Below, in pieces: positions 1-12,418 of a DNA stretch of 64,000 nucleotides; positions within the stretch are counted from its first letter, which is position 1, and each line of letters starts with the position of its first letter. The DNA is from Steinernema hermaphroditum (Eukaryota > Nematoda > Chromadorea > Rhabditida > Steinernematidae): the NCBI GenBank assembly GCA_030435675.1, contig CM059621.1, forward strand, positions 9,734,001 through 9,798,000. Direction: 5' to 3'. The position numbers and the translations under genes were made by a program. Under the pieces are notes generated by a model. That model was not told the origin of the DNA, did no database searches, and saw nothing but the letters and a program-made list of their open reading frames with translations.

Positions 1-351
1 ATGATACTGGCCACCTGTTTGACGTGACATTGATCAGATGAACTCGATCAAGGCATCCCACCTGAATCTCGTCTGTTGGAGTGTACTCCTCCACAAATCC
101 ATTCCCCTGAAGTCTTTGCCAAAGAGCAGTCTTGCCCACTCTCCTATCGCCACGAATGATGATTTTCACTGAATCAGAATCGGTACAAGGCAGATCCTTC
201 TCCGCTTACAGTTGAAGTGCACCCCTCGAGCGAATTTCTTCTGTAAAGAGGAGTTTATCGGCGCCACCCCTGCAGGCGTTTTTGCATTTTGGCACTGTGC
301 CGCGCCCTCCGCGGTTGCGCCTCCGAATTTCTTCTTGAGTGCCGAAATCAT
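1..351 (-). CDS. Rab-like GTPase RABL6 (PARF/RBEL1), 5' end only
   Basis: Partial gene; the 3' part lies beyond the left edge. Three exons are visible: 351-210, about 169-62 and 14-1. The protein starts [11 protein letters not shown], close to the MFSALKK start of animal RABL6. It continues with RGVHFNLK and the P-loop [19 protein letters not shown], then [16 protein letters not shown], which matches the family's switch region. Exon junctions were chosen because they restore this match: AACT joined to TG gives N-L-K, and CAG is followed by a short intron. RABL6 proteins are atypical GTPases linked to proliferation control. An upstream in-frame Met exists at 471, but the family start is at 351. 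Identity is sure; the full length is not visible. Confidence 0.85.
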
Positions 352-520
352 TTCGTACCGCTGATCATCCTGCAAAGAAGTCACAAAGTGGGAAGCGGAG
401 ACGACAAATTTGATGGCGATAATGTCAGGAGCGAACCACGAATAAATACAAACGTCAACAACAAGATTCATTTAAACATCCAAAACAACAGAACAAATTC
501 CAAAAACAACAAAAAACAAC

Positions 521-1338
521 TCATTTCAGGGCAATCATCCGGACTTCATACATTCCTCTAGGGAAATTGATTTGCTTCTTACTCAACACTTCTGTTAAAC
601 CCGCTTTCGAAAGAAGATCAAGGACACTGAATAAGGGCCGCGTCCACGAATTATCCTCAGCGTCGAACTCTGGAACTTGACGGCCACCCAGATTATCCTT
701 GAAGACTACGACTCCCCCTTCACGTAAAGCCGCCTAAACGAAAATATTGTAACTATCGCATCGCGACTGGTTGTTAAGATTGTACTTTGCAGCGAGTAAA
801 GAAATCAATGAAGTGCTGGTCAGTCAAATGGCCTGTTACCCATTGGACCCAGACGACGTCGTAGGTGTTCTCGGCCGGAGTAAACGTCTGCAGCCCCTCC
901 ACGAACTTCATCCCGACTCTAGCGTCCTCGGCACCGATGTAAGCCTTAGATTTGTTAATGAAGGTTTCGGTGACGTCGACCATATCGACGATCTTAACTG
1001 AAAGAAGCGAACTTTGAATGCACGATCCTGAAATGTTGGACTCACATGAGGGTAGGAGCAAGTGCTTAGTGACGCGCCCAATTCCACATCCGCAGTCCAG
1101 AGCACGTCCCATGTTTGTAAGCAAACTCTAAATACAATAAGTCAGAATTGAGGCTGCATCTCCAGTTCACCTTCGATCGCAGGTCGGCCAAAAATTTACG
1201 CGATTCATTCACGTCAGGAGTGTGGAGGTTGGCAAAGCCTCCTAGCATACCGTCGACGTCGGTGGACACCTGCGCCCAGTAATCTTCGGCATTCTTGTAG
1301 AATGCCTCTTCCTTGCTATCGGCAGCTGAGTTCGGCAT
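521..1338 (-). CDS. Protein N-terminal methyltransferase (NTMT1/HOMT-1 type)
   Basis: An S-adenosylmethionine-dependent enzyme that methylates the alpha-amino group of proteins with an exposed X-Pro-Lys N-terminus, mainly nuclear. Visible in order: [16 protein letters not shown] (family N-terminal block), the SAM motif [51 protein letters not shown], then FKDN and a C-terminus ending EVRMIALK. At least three introns are needed; the last exon begins after TTTAG near 733. I chose the start at 1338 ([16 protein letters not shown]) by family length. A TTTCAG acceptor lies further upstream, and an in-frame Met at 1413 would add 25 residues rich in Arg and Leu (see findings). Divergent from Rab6. 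Confidence 0.88.
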
Positions 1339-1413
1339 GCTTGAAAGTCTGCGTACAGTTCGGGAATTGGGCTGTAGCAGAGGCAGAAGACGGCGTCCGA
1401 GCGCACTACACAT

Positions 1414-3368
<1,955 letters not shown>

Positions 3369-3774
3369 ACATTTCGTTGACATCGTTATGGACATGTTAA
3401 TTTATTTTTGCTTCGAGCTTCGGCTTCTCGCATTCTGTGATTTGTGGCACGAACTCTGAACCGTACTTCTCTCTTAATGCTTAAAATATAAATGGTTCTG
3501 TTGGCTGCGAGGATCTTTGTCTTCCTTGCTCAATCTCTACGCTGTTTCTGTTCCATAATATCTTCGGTAATATTGTAATAAATATGTTACCCACCCTCGG
3601 CCTTCAAGTTGCTTCGGGATTAGGCCCTCTTCAGTTCTACCTGCTAAGAATTCTTCGCGCCGAGACCCAGGACAGAAGTCTGTTTTGCGCTCCCTTCGCC
3701 AGGTCGAGCGCCGTTTTTTCGAGCTCTCTCCGACGACCGGGTGGAATTGCTATCGCTAATCTTTCTGCTTTCAG

Positions 3775-5741
3775 ATGGCCACCAAAGTTCGCAATGGACT
3801 GGTCGTCGCTTCGCTGAGCGGTGGCGACATCGCCAGCATCGTCTACGTCACAGGAAGTCCAGATCTCTACTCACTGGCAAGCAGCCTGCTGGTCGCCCCC
3901 AATCGGCCGATGACAAACAGCCAGCGCTGGAAGCATGAGAAAAATCTGAATATCGGCGACATCATCGAGTTCGAATCCGTCGGGCGGAAAATCGTCACCT
4001 TCGAGCGGAGTGGAAGGAACCAGGAACTCGAGTTTCGTGCGGACGATGAAGGGAACATGCAGGTGTGGACGCATCGTGAGTGGCGCCTTCATTGATTCCT
4101 TGCTTCAGGCTAAGGTGATCTGCAGCTTCTCTAACGAATCTCCACGACGTTGCTATTCTAGCACGTTCGGAGTCATTGGTGTGGACCCCAATTTCAAGGA
4201 TTTGCGCCGTATTTTGCACGACGTGCCGGTGACTTGTTGGGTGACTATCAAGGTCAACCAAGAAGAAATGAGGATGCTTATGAGTGCAGCCGAAATCTTG
4301 GACATTCCCTACGATTCCGAGGGTGCAGTTTCTAACGCGGTATGATTTACGTTCATGTTGCACAGGGCTAATCAGCACTGTTTAGCCCTGGATCCGCAAG
4401 CAGCACCATGCGCGCCATGACGTCTTCGGTTTTGATGACACAAGCGATGAAGAGGCAAATTTCATGGCGATCGTTCAGCCTCGCAATATCACTCGTGGCG
4501 ATGGTGGTGTTGAACACCCTAATGGCTGCATTTATGGGGCCAAGGGGATCGTTGTGAGTGAAAACGTGATTTTCCTCCCTCAAGATCAAAGAACTGTGAT
4601 GATTGGTCTGAAGTTGCCCCCTAAAGAACATCCTGGAGTTGGCAGCTATGTCGTTGTGGACACGTATCCCAGTTCCATGCATGACATGCACGTCGTCCGC
4701 AGCTACAAACCTTCCCATGAAAAACCGCTACCGTCCGATGGGAATAAGGTATGTGCCGCATTTTTCCGTACACTTGTACATAAGCCTTTGCATTACAGCT
4801 CTTAGTCAAAGTAGCGCCGCATAAGTTCGCTTCCGGAATATACGACCATGATGTGCTTGGACCCATTTACGATCAGTTTACGGCCATTTCGTTCCGGAAG
4901 GCTGGCACAAAGCTCCACAAAAGCTTCGAAGTTTGGGTACGACACAATGGGCGAAAGTTCAGTATGTCCCCTAACTTCATCATCGATAGAAAGCTCCCAG
5001 AAGAAACCGAAAATGAGATAATTGAGATGATCGAAAACCGTTCAGTGAGTGTTTCGCCATGTTACGTGATGATCTTGTGCTCATTGTTTCAGAAAATTGT
5101 TTCCAGTGGTTTTCTGATGGCCACTGAAATCTACTGCCCGGAATACGGCAATCTTTGCTTTGAGTTGGCAGAGGACTTGGTGAGAGGTCGATTTGACAAC
5201 GGAACTTGCGTGAACTTCGAATCATATGCTGGTGAACTGGCCTACACTGTCACATCAGTCAAGTATGGCGAAGCATACCCTTCTCTACGATCGGTGTTCT
5301 CCAAGCATGGTCCATCGGTATGCTGTCAACGAGATCATCGGTCTTATTTGCCTCTTTCGCTTAGTTTCTCATTGAAGTGACACCTGTCGCAAGCACCGTA
5401 CCACCTCTCCTCCAAAATCAACTGTTCGGACTGATTTCGGACCCTGATAAAATTCTACAGGTTGCAAAGGTGAAGCACAGGAAGAAAAAGAAGGGTGGAT
5501 CGTTCCGCGCGTGGGTGGCAGAGGACCCTTCGAAGAAACCCGTGACGCGCTTTAAAGTCATTGCCGAAGAACACAGGAAGCCTGAGGTATGTGTTTGTAA
5601 GGTGCTGTCCTTCATTGCATCCAATTTCAGGTTGTCCCTTACAATGATAAATACCCGCGCCGTTATCGATTTCCCAAAGAAGAGCTACAACAACAAGGGG
5701 AGAACGTGGTGATTATGCGCTTGGACGGAGGTGTTCATTAA
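3775..5741 (+). CDS. Unrecognised conserved-looking protein, about 550 residues
   Basis: Begins MATKVRNGLVVASLSGG directly after CTTTCAG, a trans-splice-like acceptor abutting the ATG. Five or more exons with short introns follow. Readable blocks include GVIGVDPNFKDLRRI, GGVEHPNGCIYGAKGIVVSE, HPGVGSYVVVDTYPSS, PHKFASGIYDHDVLGPIYD, a basic patch KVKHRKKKKGG near the C-terminus, and the end VVIMRLDGGVH before TAA at 5739-5741. The composition suggests a soluble, mostly beta-rich protein; no signal peptide or membrane segment is visible. The first donor/acceptor pair near 4060-4160 is not resolved, because the best GTGAGT donor is out of phase with the next open frame. Function unknown. Same strand as Rab6 and the next gene, spaced 400 and 275 bp. 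Confidence 0.7.
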
Positions 5742-6016
5742 ATCGTTCTCGAACTCAGCTCTTCCTTTTACTAACATTGTTTTTCTTGTGTATTGTCAGA
5801 TAAAGTACGGGTTTTTATGTTTACGTGTCATTGCTCTTAATCTTCGGTTGATGACCTCCATATCGTGGATGTCAACGTGGTTGGTTGTGGTTTCGGGAGC
5901 TCGGCTACGATGTATGCCATCGTCGACCTTTGAGTAATAGGTGAAGCGAGCACAGAACATCTTTACCGGTATTCTGACTGCACTCTCTATTTCTATTTCT
6001 TGTTTCAGAAGAAGAG

Positions 6017-7071
6017 ATGCATGTTTCCGACGATGACTTCTTTCCAGAAGACGAAGTGTTCTCGCAGATCCCGGTGAGTATCCCGAAGAAGGTTTGGCGC
6101 CTATATGTACATGGTTTAGGGCAACAGTCATTCCCACGGCGTCCAGTTCCGTACTGAGCCGAAGACCGAGCCCAGTGAGGAATGTTCTGTTGACGGACAA
6201 GAAGCGTCCTCTGGAGATGGAAACTCTACCGCGGATTCCGTACGCCTGCTGTCTGTTTTATGATGTTCACTGTCCTCTTTTAGCGAATAATCAAGTGGAA
6301 ACAGAAGGAACTTGAAGATTTCCTGAACAATTACGTCTACTTCCATTTGGTCATGGTGTTCGATGTGGACCTGGAAGACCGCTACAGAAGGGAGGACAGA
6401 TCACATCCGTACCTGAAGGCCTTCGACAAAATAACGGAAATCAATGAATTTTTGATGACTTACATGAGGAGGCTCCTATTTCTGGACCCTCACGTCTTGA
6501 CCGCTGTGTCCCGGCACAGTACAACATGGACCCCTGGCCGTCGAAAGGGGCCGATTTGTTGTGTACGTTTCTTTACGTCTAAGGAGGATAGGCATGTGTG
6601 TCTTGCAGATGTGCACCATGCGATCCCAATTCTGTTTGCACTTCAAAGGTCCCACGTATAACCGCAAGTCGATGGAAGAGGAGCGATCTGACGAGTATCC
6701 GGACGAAGAGGCGTTCGATGCGTGTGAAGGGCACTTTAATCTGGTGAGCAGTTATTTTGCCCTGTATCACATGCGCTGGAATGTGTTCCGCAACTGCGAA
6801 TATCAGGTACGGTTCTTTGCGCGCCCTGCCGCTGGATGTAAATGTAAACACATTTCAGATCCGGAGGTTGATGTCCGAAAACAACCACATGTCGTCCGTG
6901 CAGCTAATTGAGGTCGTGAACCCCGCATTTATCCGGAACTTAGTGAAGCTGTGCATTTATTATTACAGAACCATCAGCGATTTCTACACCAACGACATAA
7001 CAGGTTTTGCGGGTTGGCTAGCGTTCAAGAAAGCGGGCTATAACGATGCGGATGTGATGCTAAATGAATAA
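6017..7071 (+). CDS. Unrecognised acidic-N-terminus protein
   Basis: Start at 6017 (MHVSDDDFFPEDEVF) follows TTTCAG by 8 nt. Exon 2 is GNSHSHGVQFRTEPKTEPSE and on, then IIKWKQKELEDFLNNYVYFH, MVFDVDLEDRYRRE, a Cys-containing junction GPICCMCTMRSQFCLHFKGP, YFALYHMRWNVFRNCEYQ, and the C-terminal exon from IRRLMSENNHM to GWLAFKKAGYNDADVMLNE. The stop at 7069-7071 overlaps an AATAAA. All introns are about 40-60 bp with clean borders, which supports a real gene. The rest of the protein looks helical and globular. I do not recognise the family and propose no function. Confidence 0.65.
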
Positions 7072-7756
7072 ACTTTCTTTATGTTCTCTGCTCGTCCTTG
7101 GAAAGGTGGTCGTTCTCTGAGCTCCGTACCTGTAAACTTCGCGACTTATGCGTGTGAGCAAAAGTCGCCGCGGGGGGGGGGAGGACCGCTGGCCCTTCTT
7201 GCACCGGAGATAGTCAGTTACAAGATGCTGCACCCAACGATCTCACGCGGATTCGCCTGAACTGTCTATTGTACACTTCGCTCGCTTGGACGTCGTCTCT
7301 TGCTGGAATGAGCACTTCTAACGACTTCCGGATTCTTTGCTCTTTCAGGTTCACGGAACAAGGGCCGCCGGAGGCACTTAGGAGGGGGCGCTCGAAGTTT
7401 CGCGTCCAGAAGGATCGCCAGATCGCCGAAGCCGCAGCGAAACTGTTCCATGAGGTAAGTTGCTCACGAGAATCGTCGTATCTGCAAAGGGCTGCCTAGA
7501 ATCTTTCTTTTGCGTGTGTTGTAAAAACAGTTTCCAATTTGCCCGTATTTCGGAAAGTGATTCTGAAACTCGTGATAAGAAATTGTCGAGTTTTGACTTT
7601 TGTCGTTTAGCGGAAAGGTACGACGTAATCGATTCACCGACCTCCTCTGCCTTCATACTGCGTTTTCGTTCCTCTCATGATATGACGGGTTTACTTCCAT
7701 CGCTAGGTTAGCGATTCTCGCCACACTCGGAGTTACCGTTCATTTCGATTTCAGAA
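7072..7756 (+). other. Intergenic/5' UTR region upstream of the carrier gene
   Basis: Contains a run of nine or more G near 7172 and a plausible non-coding or micro-coding exon. TTTCAG at about 7349 is followed by 105 nt ending at a strong GAG|GTAAGT donor (7454). An ATG at 7308 would give a 54-residue peptide spliced to the exon at 7611, ending at 7628; nothing confirms it. Most likely this is 5' UTR of the downstream carrier. Confidence 0.3.
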
Positions 7757-8733
7757 ATGAGTTCCCCTTCCAGATTGCAGATATCGAGTGGGAAGAAAGG
7801 AAGCAAGTTGGACTTCCTCTGCGGATGGGGCGCGGGCTGCGTGGAAACATGTATTCTCTTTCCGTCGAGCAAGCTGATCTTCCGGCAACAGCTACACGGA
7901 CTACTTGTCAAGGAAGCCATCCACCAGGTGAGGTCGCTGTTCCTTTTTGGTGCATCCTCTGGTTTCAGTTAAGGAGCGAAGGTCTTTCCATGCTGTATCG
8001 GGGCCTATTGCCTCCGTTAATAATGAGAACGTCGACCCGGGCGCTGATGTACGGAATGTTCGATCAATATCAAGTCCATCTGAAATGCGCCCATTCTCCT
8101 CCCGGAAGCTCTTTCACGTGGTGTCATGCCGGTGCCGCATTCCTAGGTTGGCGAAGTTCTCGTCGTTTTCATCCATCCGGATTCCTTTCAGCGGGTATAA
8201 CCGAGGCCGTTTTATGTCCTCTGGAGAGGATACAGGTGCTGCTGCAGCACTCCGCCTTCCATGATCACTTCAAAAACACGAAAGAAGCGTTTGCCGTCGT
8301 GCGGTCCCACGGTGTGCCCGAGTTCTACCGCGGACTCTCTCTGGTACTGCTGCGAAACGGCCTCAGCAACGCGTGCTTCTTCACTCTCCGCGAACCGCTG
8401 AAGAGGGCCATCGTCGAGAACGCGTCCCCGCATCATCCTCCTTCTTCGATTCTGAGTCTCCTGGCCGACTTCGTCTCCGGTGGCGTTCTGGGCGCGTCCA
8501 TATCTACCGTCTTCTTCCCGATCAACGTGGTCAAACACCGGATGCAGTCGATGATCGGCACGCTGTTCGAGTCGCCTCTCCACGTTTTCCGCATCGTGTG
8601 GCAGGAACGGAACCGCTCGATAAAAGAGCTCTATCGGGGCGTGCACCTGAATTACAGTCGCTCGCTGGTTGCTTGGGGTATTACAAACTCGGTCTACGAG
8701 CTTCTGAAGCGGAGTTTCGAAGAATACCGGTAA
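7757..8733 (+). CDS. Mitochondrial carrier, SLC25A51/52 type (NAD+ transporter)
   Basis: Inner-membrane carrier; human SLC25A51 imports NAD+ into mitochondria. The start at 7757 lies 2 nt after GATTTCAG. Three carrier repeats are readable. Family-diagnostic blocks are FLCGWGAGCVETCILFPSSK then IFRQQLHG, LYRGLLPPLIMRTSTRALMYG, AGITEAVLCPLERIQVLLQ, FYRGLSLVLLRNGLSNACFF, VFFPINVVKHRMQS and the C-terminal YRGVHLNYSRSLVAWGI. Each aligns by eye with SLC25A51 (LFRQQLYG, YRGILPPLMQKT, FFPINVVKTRIQS, RGAHLNYHRSLISWGI). Introns fall near 7928-7969 and 8146-8191. The signature prolines of the Px[DE]xx[KR] motifs are partly degenerate, as in this subfamily. Convergent with the RhoGEF downstream. Confidence 0.9.
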
Positions 8734-9070
8734 CGCCTCCCGAGTCTTTCGACCGCCAGCCTTTGAAGATCACTTATGTCTTTCTTATGGATTTGTTGAC
8801 TCTTCTTGATTGGATTAAAGTGCCTTTAGGGTTATCTATACGTAGCTTCGATTTCGAGAGACCGGCAGAGATTTATCACTCCTTCTAGTCGCTGTTGTGT
8901 TCTTGCTGTCTTGCTCAAGTATTTATTGTACTCTTCGTCTTTGTACATAGACTTATGTTATAAATTATAGTCGATTTTGGAGTGCACCCCTGTGTGGAGC
9001 GTCATCAAAGCTCGAGATATCTTTATTCTGAGATCAACTGCTTTGCACCGAGACTCTGATCGTGGCGCCG
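8734..9070. other. Convergent 3' intergenic region
   Basis: Sits between the carrier stop (8733) and the RhoGEF stop (9071), which face each other. AT-rich in its middle (about 8880-8970). No coding signal seen on either strand. Confidence 0.4.
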
Positions 9071-11156
9071 TCACCGATACTTCAGCGAGAGGTGCGCAAG
9101 GTGTATCTCGTGCACGCTTGGAGGATTGACTGGAGGCCGCGAGTGGAGCTTCTCGAGCCAGGCGCCCTTTGACTCGGCGTCTTTGCAGCAGAACACGTAG
9201 AGGCGAGTTTGCGTTTCGATGCGGAAGGCGTTCGCGGATTCTGAAAGCATGATGTGAAAAGGCGTGGGGCCTTCGGAACCTTTTCCCTCGGGGATGTCGC
9301 CGAGGCGCGCTGCGTTCATCGAGAAGCGCTCTTTGAAGACGCTCTCGTTCTTCTTGACGATCTTCTTGCAAATGACCATCGACTGGTCGAAAAGGAAGAG
9401 GTGCACCGTCTTCGCCCACTGGAGGGCCGAGCGCGCGAAGCACTTCCCTACGACCTCCCCGGAGTGTAGCAGCCGGCAGTTGTTCTCGATGAGGTTCGGA
9501 CCCTGAAGAAGACGATGCTAGGCGGCAGAGGAGGCGCTCACTCTGAATCCGACGACGGCCTGCTGCCACGAGATCACCCTCTGGACGGCCTCGAGGCGCG
9601 TCATGCGGCGGTCCACGCGGTTCGCGATGCCCTTCATCGCCAGGAGCGCCTGCTCCAAGCCCCTTCGGTCGGGATGCCGCATCGGCGTCGCCTTTAGAAG
9701 CTCCCGGAGCTGGATCGGGTAGCGGCAGAGCCTCTGCACGGGCGAGAGGAGAAAGCTCTCGAGGTTCAGTTTGGGGAGGCTCCGGAGGAGGCGACACGCC
9801 TCGAAGAACTGCACGTAGCGCGGGTCCTCGAGGAGTTTGGCCAGGATGGCGCAGCTGATCATCCGGTTGTTGCAGTAGTCGGCGTAGATCTCGAAGTGCT
9901 CGCTCTGCAAGAAAGTCCCTTTTAGGTGCGCACGTGGGTCCTATTACGCATTATGTGTGCGCAGATTTGGTGTTTGTTCAGTGGCAACTACGGTAAACAG
10001 TAGCTATGAAATCGATCTCGTGGACAAAGCGGCCGATTAGGGCCGTTGTCCTCGGCGAGGTGCGGCTTCTGTTTGGTCTCACTTACGTTGCGGAGGAAGA
10101 CGTCGGCGACGGCGGAGTTTTCCGGATGCCGCCGGTCGACAGCCTCTTCGAGTTCGGAGAGGAGCCGCGTAGAGTGGAGCACGAGTAGCTTCTCGATGTT
10201 GCTGAAGATGGAGGCGACGAGGCTCGCGGAGAAGAGGTCGTCGTTGCGCCGACTCTGCTCCACATAGCCGAAGGCGACGTTGTGGAGCAGCGCCACGTAG
10301 TCGCGCTCCGTGGCGAGTAGTTCGTGGAGCACCCTCCGGCGAAGGCACCGCGACTCCTCGGAGAAGCCGACGTCGAGGGGCCACTCGGAGGGCGCCGAGG
10401 GGTCGACGATCTGAAAGCATCGGATCGACCCACCCTCGTACACCCTCGGACGCACCTTGACGAGATTCGCCGGGAACCAGCCCGTCCTGCCTGCGCAGAT
10501 GCCGAACCAGAGGCCAGCGTGGGTGGTCGAGTCGAGGATGTTGACGAGGTCACCGGTGGAGAAGGGAAGATCGTCGGCCAGAAGAGCCACGTGCGCGCCC
10601 ACGGCCCTTGCCATTAGGACACACTAAGATACGATCGGAGAGCCCCGGAAGGGAGACTCACGTTGTTGTCATCGGATACAGTAACCCCGGAGTCGGAGGT
10701 GTCCTTGGAGGAGGAAGTGCTGTAGAGCTCGATGGAGTCATCGGAGGCGACGAGGAGGGAGGAGACGCGGCTGGAGGCGTCCTCGACGTGGAGGGGCTGG
10801 CTCCGGGAGCGCTTCTGGCGGAAGGAGCGGACGCTCCGCCGGGATTCGAGGGCGGGGGCCACCTGCAAGGAGAACTTGAGGGGTCCGACCGGAAGGGCTT
10901 TCGAGAAGGGGGCGCTGCGAGGGGCGAGCAGATACCGTACTGACAGAGCTTCCGACGATACAGTAGTACATGGGACAGGGGTGAGAGGGGCAGCCGGGCG
11001 CAGACCGAGAGAAGTAGCGAGTAAGCCGTGCGGGGGGAGGGCCGCTGCAGGCCTAATCTTTCGGTCCCGTTTCGGGCGAAGAAGGGGGTTACGGGATTCG
11101 GGGAGTACCATCCTCTGGAAAAAGGAGCGGACCCCGTCGAGACGGCGTCGGCTCAT
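9071..11156 (-). CDS. SH3-DH-PH Rho guanine nucleotide exchange factor (Asef/collybistin type)
   Basis: Activates Rho-family GTPases, typically Rac/Cdc42 for this subfamily. Exons, 5' to 3': 11156 to about 10664, a low-complexity N-terminus with SRSQPL and a Ser/Asp tail; about 10627-10085, the SH3 (AHVALLADDLPFSTGDLVNI then GRTGWFPANLVKV) plus the DH start (LHELLATERDYVALL); about 9905-9518, the rest of DH (FEIYADYCNN, FFEACRLL, FLLSPVQRLCRYPIQLREL); about 9505-9071, the PH domain (HLFLFDQSMVICKKI then RLYVFCCKDAESKGAWLEKL). The order SH3-DH-PH and the YCNN and FEACRLL motifs match ARHGEF4/ARHGEF9. GC-rich, with strong G/C third-position use. Splice phases at the first junction (AAC|TGT) keep the SH3 frame. 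Confidence 0.88.
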
Positions 11157-12418
11157 GGCGGAGAAGAGTCAGAAGCGTCGACGAGTGGCCCGGAAGCTCT
11201 CGAGGAGCATCGCGAAGTCGATGGCGAGCATCGAGAGGCAAACAATGGCGCGCGGGAGGAGCTCGGTGTACCGGAAGAGCTCAGGGGAGCACACATAAAG
11301 GGAGCCGCGCGGAGGAGATATTTCAGAAATGCGCAAATTATACCTCACACCTAAGGGGGCTAGCCTCTGCCCAAATGGAATAAGAGACCGAATCACCCGA
11401 AGGGATTGTCGACAACGCATTCCTAACGATCTGTTTGTTTGGCACTCTGTGGAGAAAAGTGTTTGTCGATCGCTTCCCTTCTTTTGTGTTCTTTGGAAGG
11501 ACGCGATTCCGGTCAATGGTCTCTCCATCACTGAGCTAATGAATCGGACTTTTTGCGGGAGACCACTTGTCGAGGGCACGTGCCCTTCGAAAAGACCTTC
11601 GATCGCCGAAAAGGCGCTCTTTCGGTGCAGCAACGGTCCCACTCACCGTTCCCTCGCTCCCGCGCGGATTCTAACAGACGAAAACAAACACACCGGGTGT
11701 TCCAAGAAGGCCGGAAGGTTGAGGTGACTCGCCGCGGCGATCCGCACGGGGTCGAAGCGCGCCTCGGAGAACGTCTGAAGACAGAGACAAGACTAGACGA
11801 CTTGGACAGACGTCTCCTGGAGGGGTGGCCCCCGGGACTGAAACTGACCGGCGAGAAAAGGGAAGAGAAGACGGATTCGGCGCGGGGGTCATGGTCGAAG
11901 GTGTCGAGCATCGAGCCAGGGCCTCTGGAATAAGGGTCCTTCAGGGGCGCGACGGTCACCTCGCGGCGCGTGAGCGTTTGAGTAAATATTCGACGCGTCG
12001 ACTCGAAGTGATCCGACGCGAAATGATCATCATCGGCGCGTCCCGGCGGGACCATAGGCGATCCGAAGACGATTATGTAAAGAGGCGCGTAAGCCCAGAG
12101 GCGTCGAGGCGTCGAGGGACCTCGAGACGCCGGGGTCGCGGAGGCGCGAAAAAATCGCCCTTGAGGCGATCGGCGGCGGCAGCCACGTCGGCGGAGATCA
12201 ATCACACCTCTAGGGCCGGGAGCGGAGGGCCGACGGCTGCCGAGGACTAGGCGTGCGCCCTGTGATAAGCGATCGCGCGGGACGAACCTGTTTGGCTGCG
12301 GGGAAACCGGTGCCCGAAGACAGCTCCGGGGACGCGCCAGAGGCCGATTGATCGCCGCCGGGGAGGTGGAGTCGGATACTGGAGGAGACTTTATTGAACA
12401 CAAGAAAACTACGGAAGG
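11157..12418 (-). other. GC-rich gap between RhoGEF start and deacetylase stop
   Basis: About 1.26 kb with no recognisable domain on either strand. Long open frames occur in several registers, expected at this GC content. One minus-strand stretch, 11911 down to about 11725, reads MLDTFDHDPRAESVFSSLFS then Ser/Arg-rich sequence (SKSSSLVSVFRRSPRRAS) and could be an alternative N-terminal exon of the RhoGEF, but its donor (GTCACC) is weak. Treated as promoter/5' region. Confidence 0.3.

Noticed and set aside
7308..7628. Micro-protein of 54 residues upstream of the carrier
   Set aside because: Only one good donor supports it; the intron is long for this genome and the product resembles nothing I know. 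Listed as possible 5' UTR.
8958..9797. Large minus-strand frame overlapping the RhoGEF
   Set aside because: Shadow of the true exons; the SH3-DH-PH reading is in another frame with clear domain motifs.
11528..12403. Long minus-strand open frame (about 290 codons) between RhoGEF and deacetylase
   Set aside because: Composition is Arg/Pro/Ser-rich in several overlapping registers, as GC-rich non-coding DNA gives. No domain or clean splice border; only a small part was kept as a possible alternative exon.
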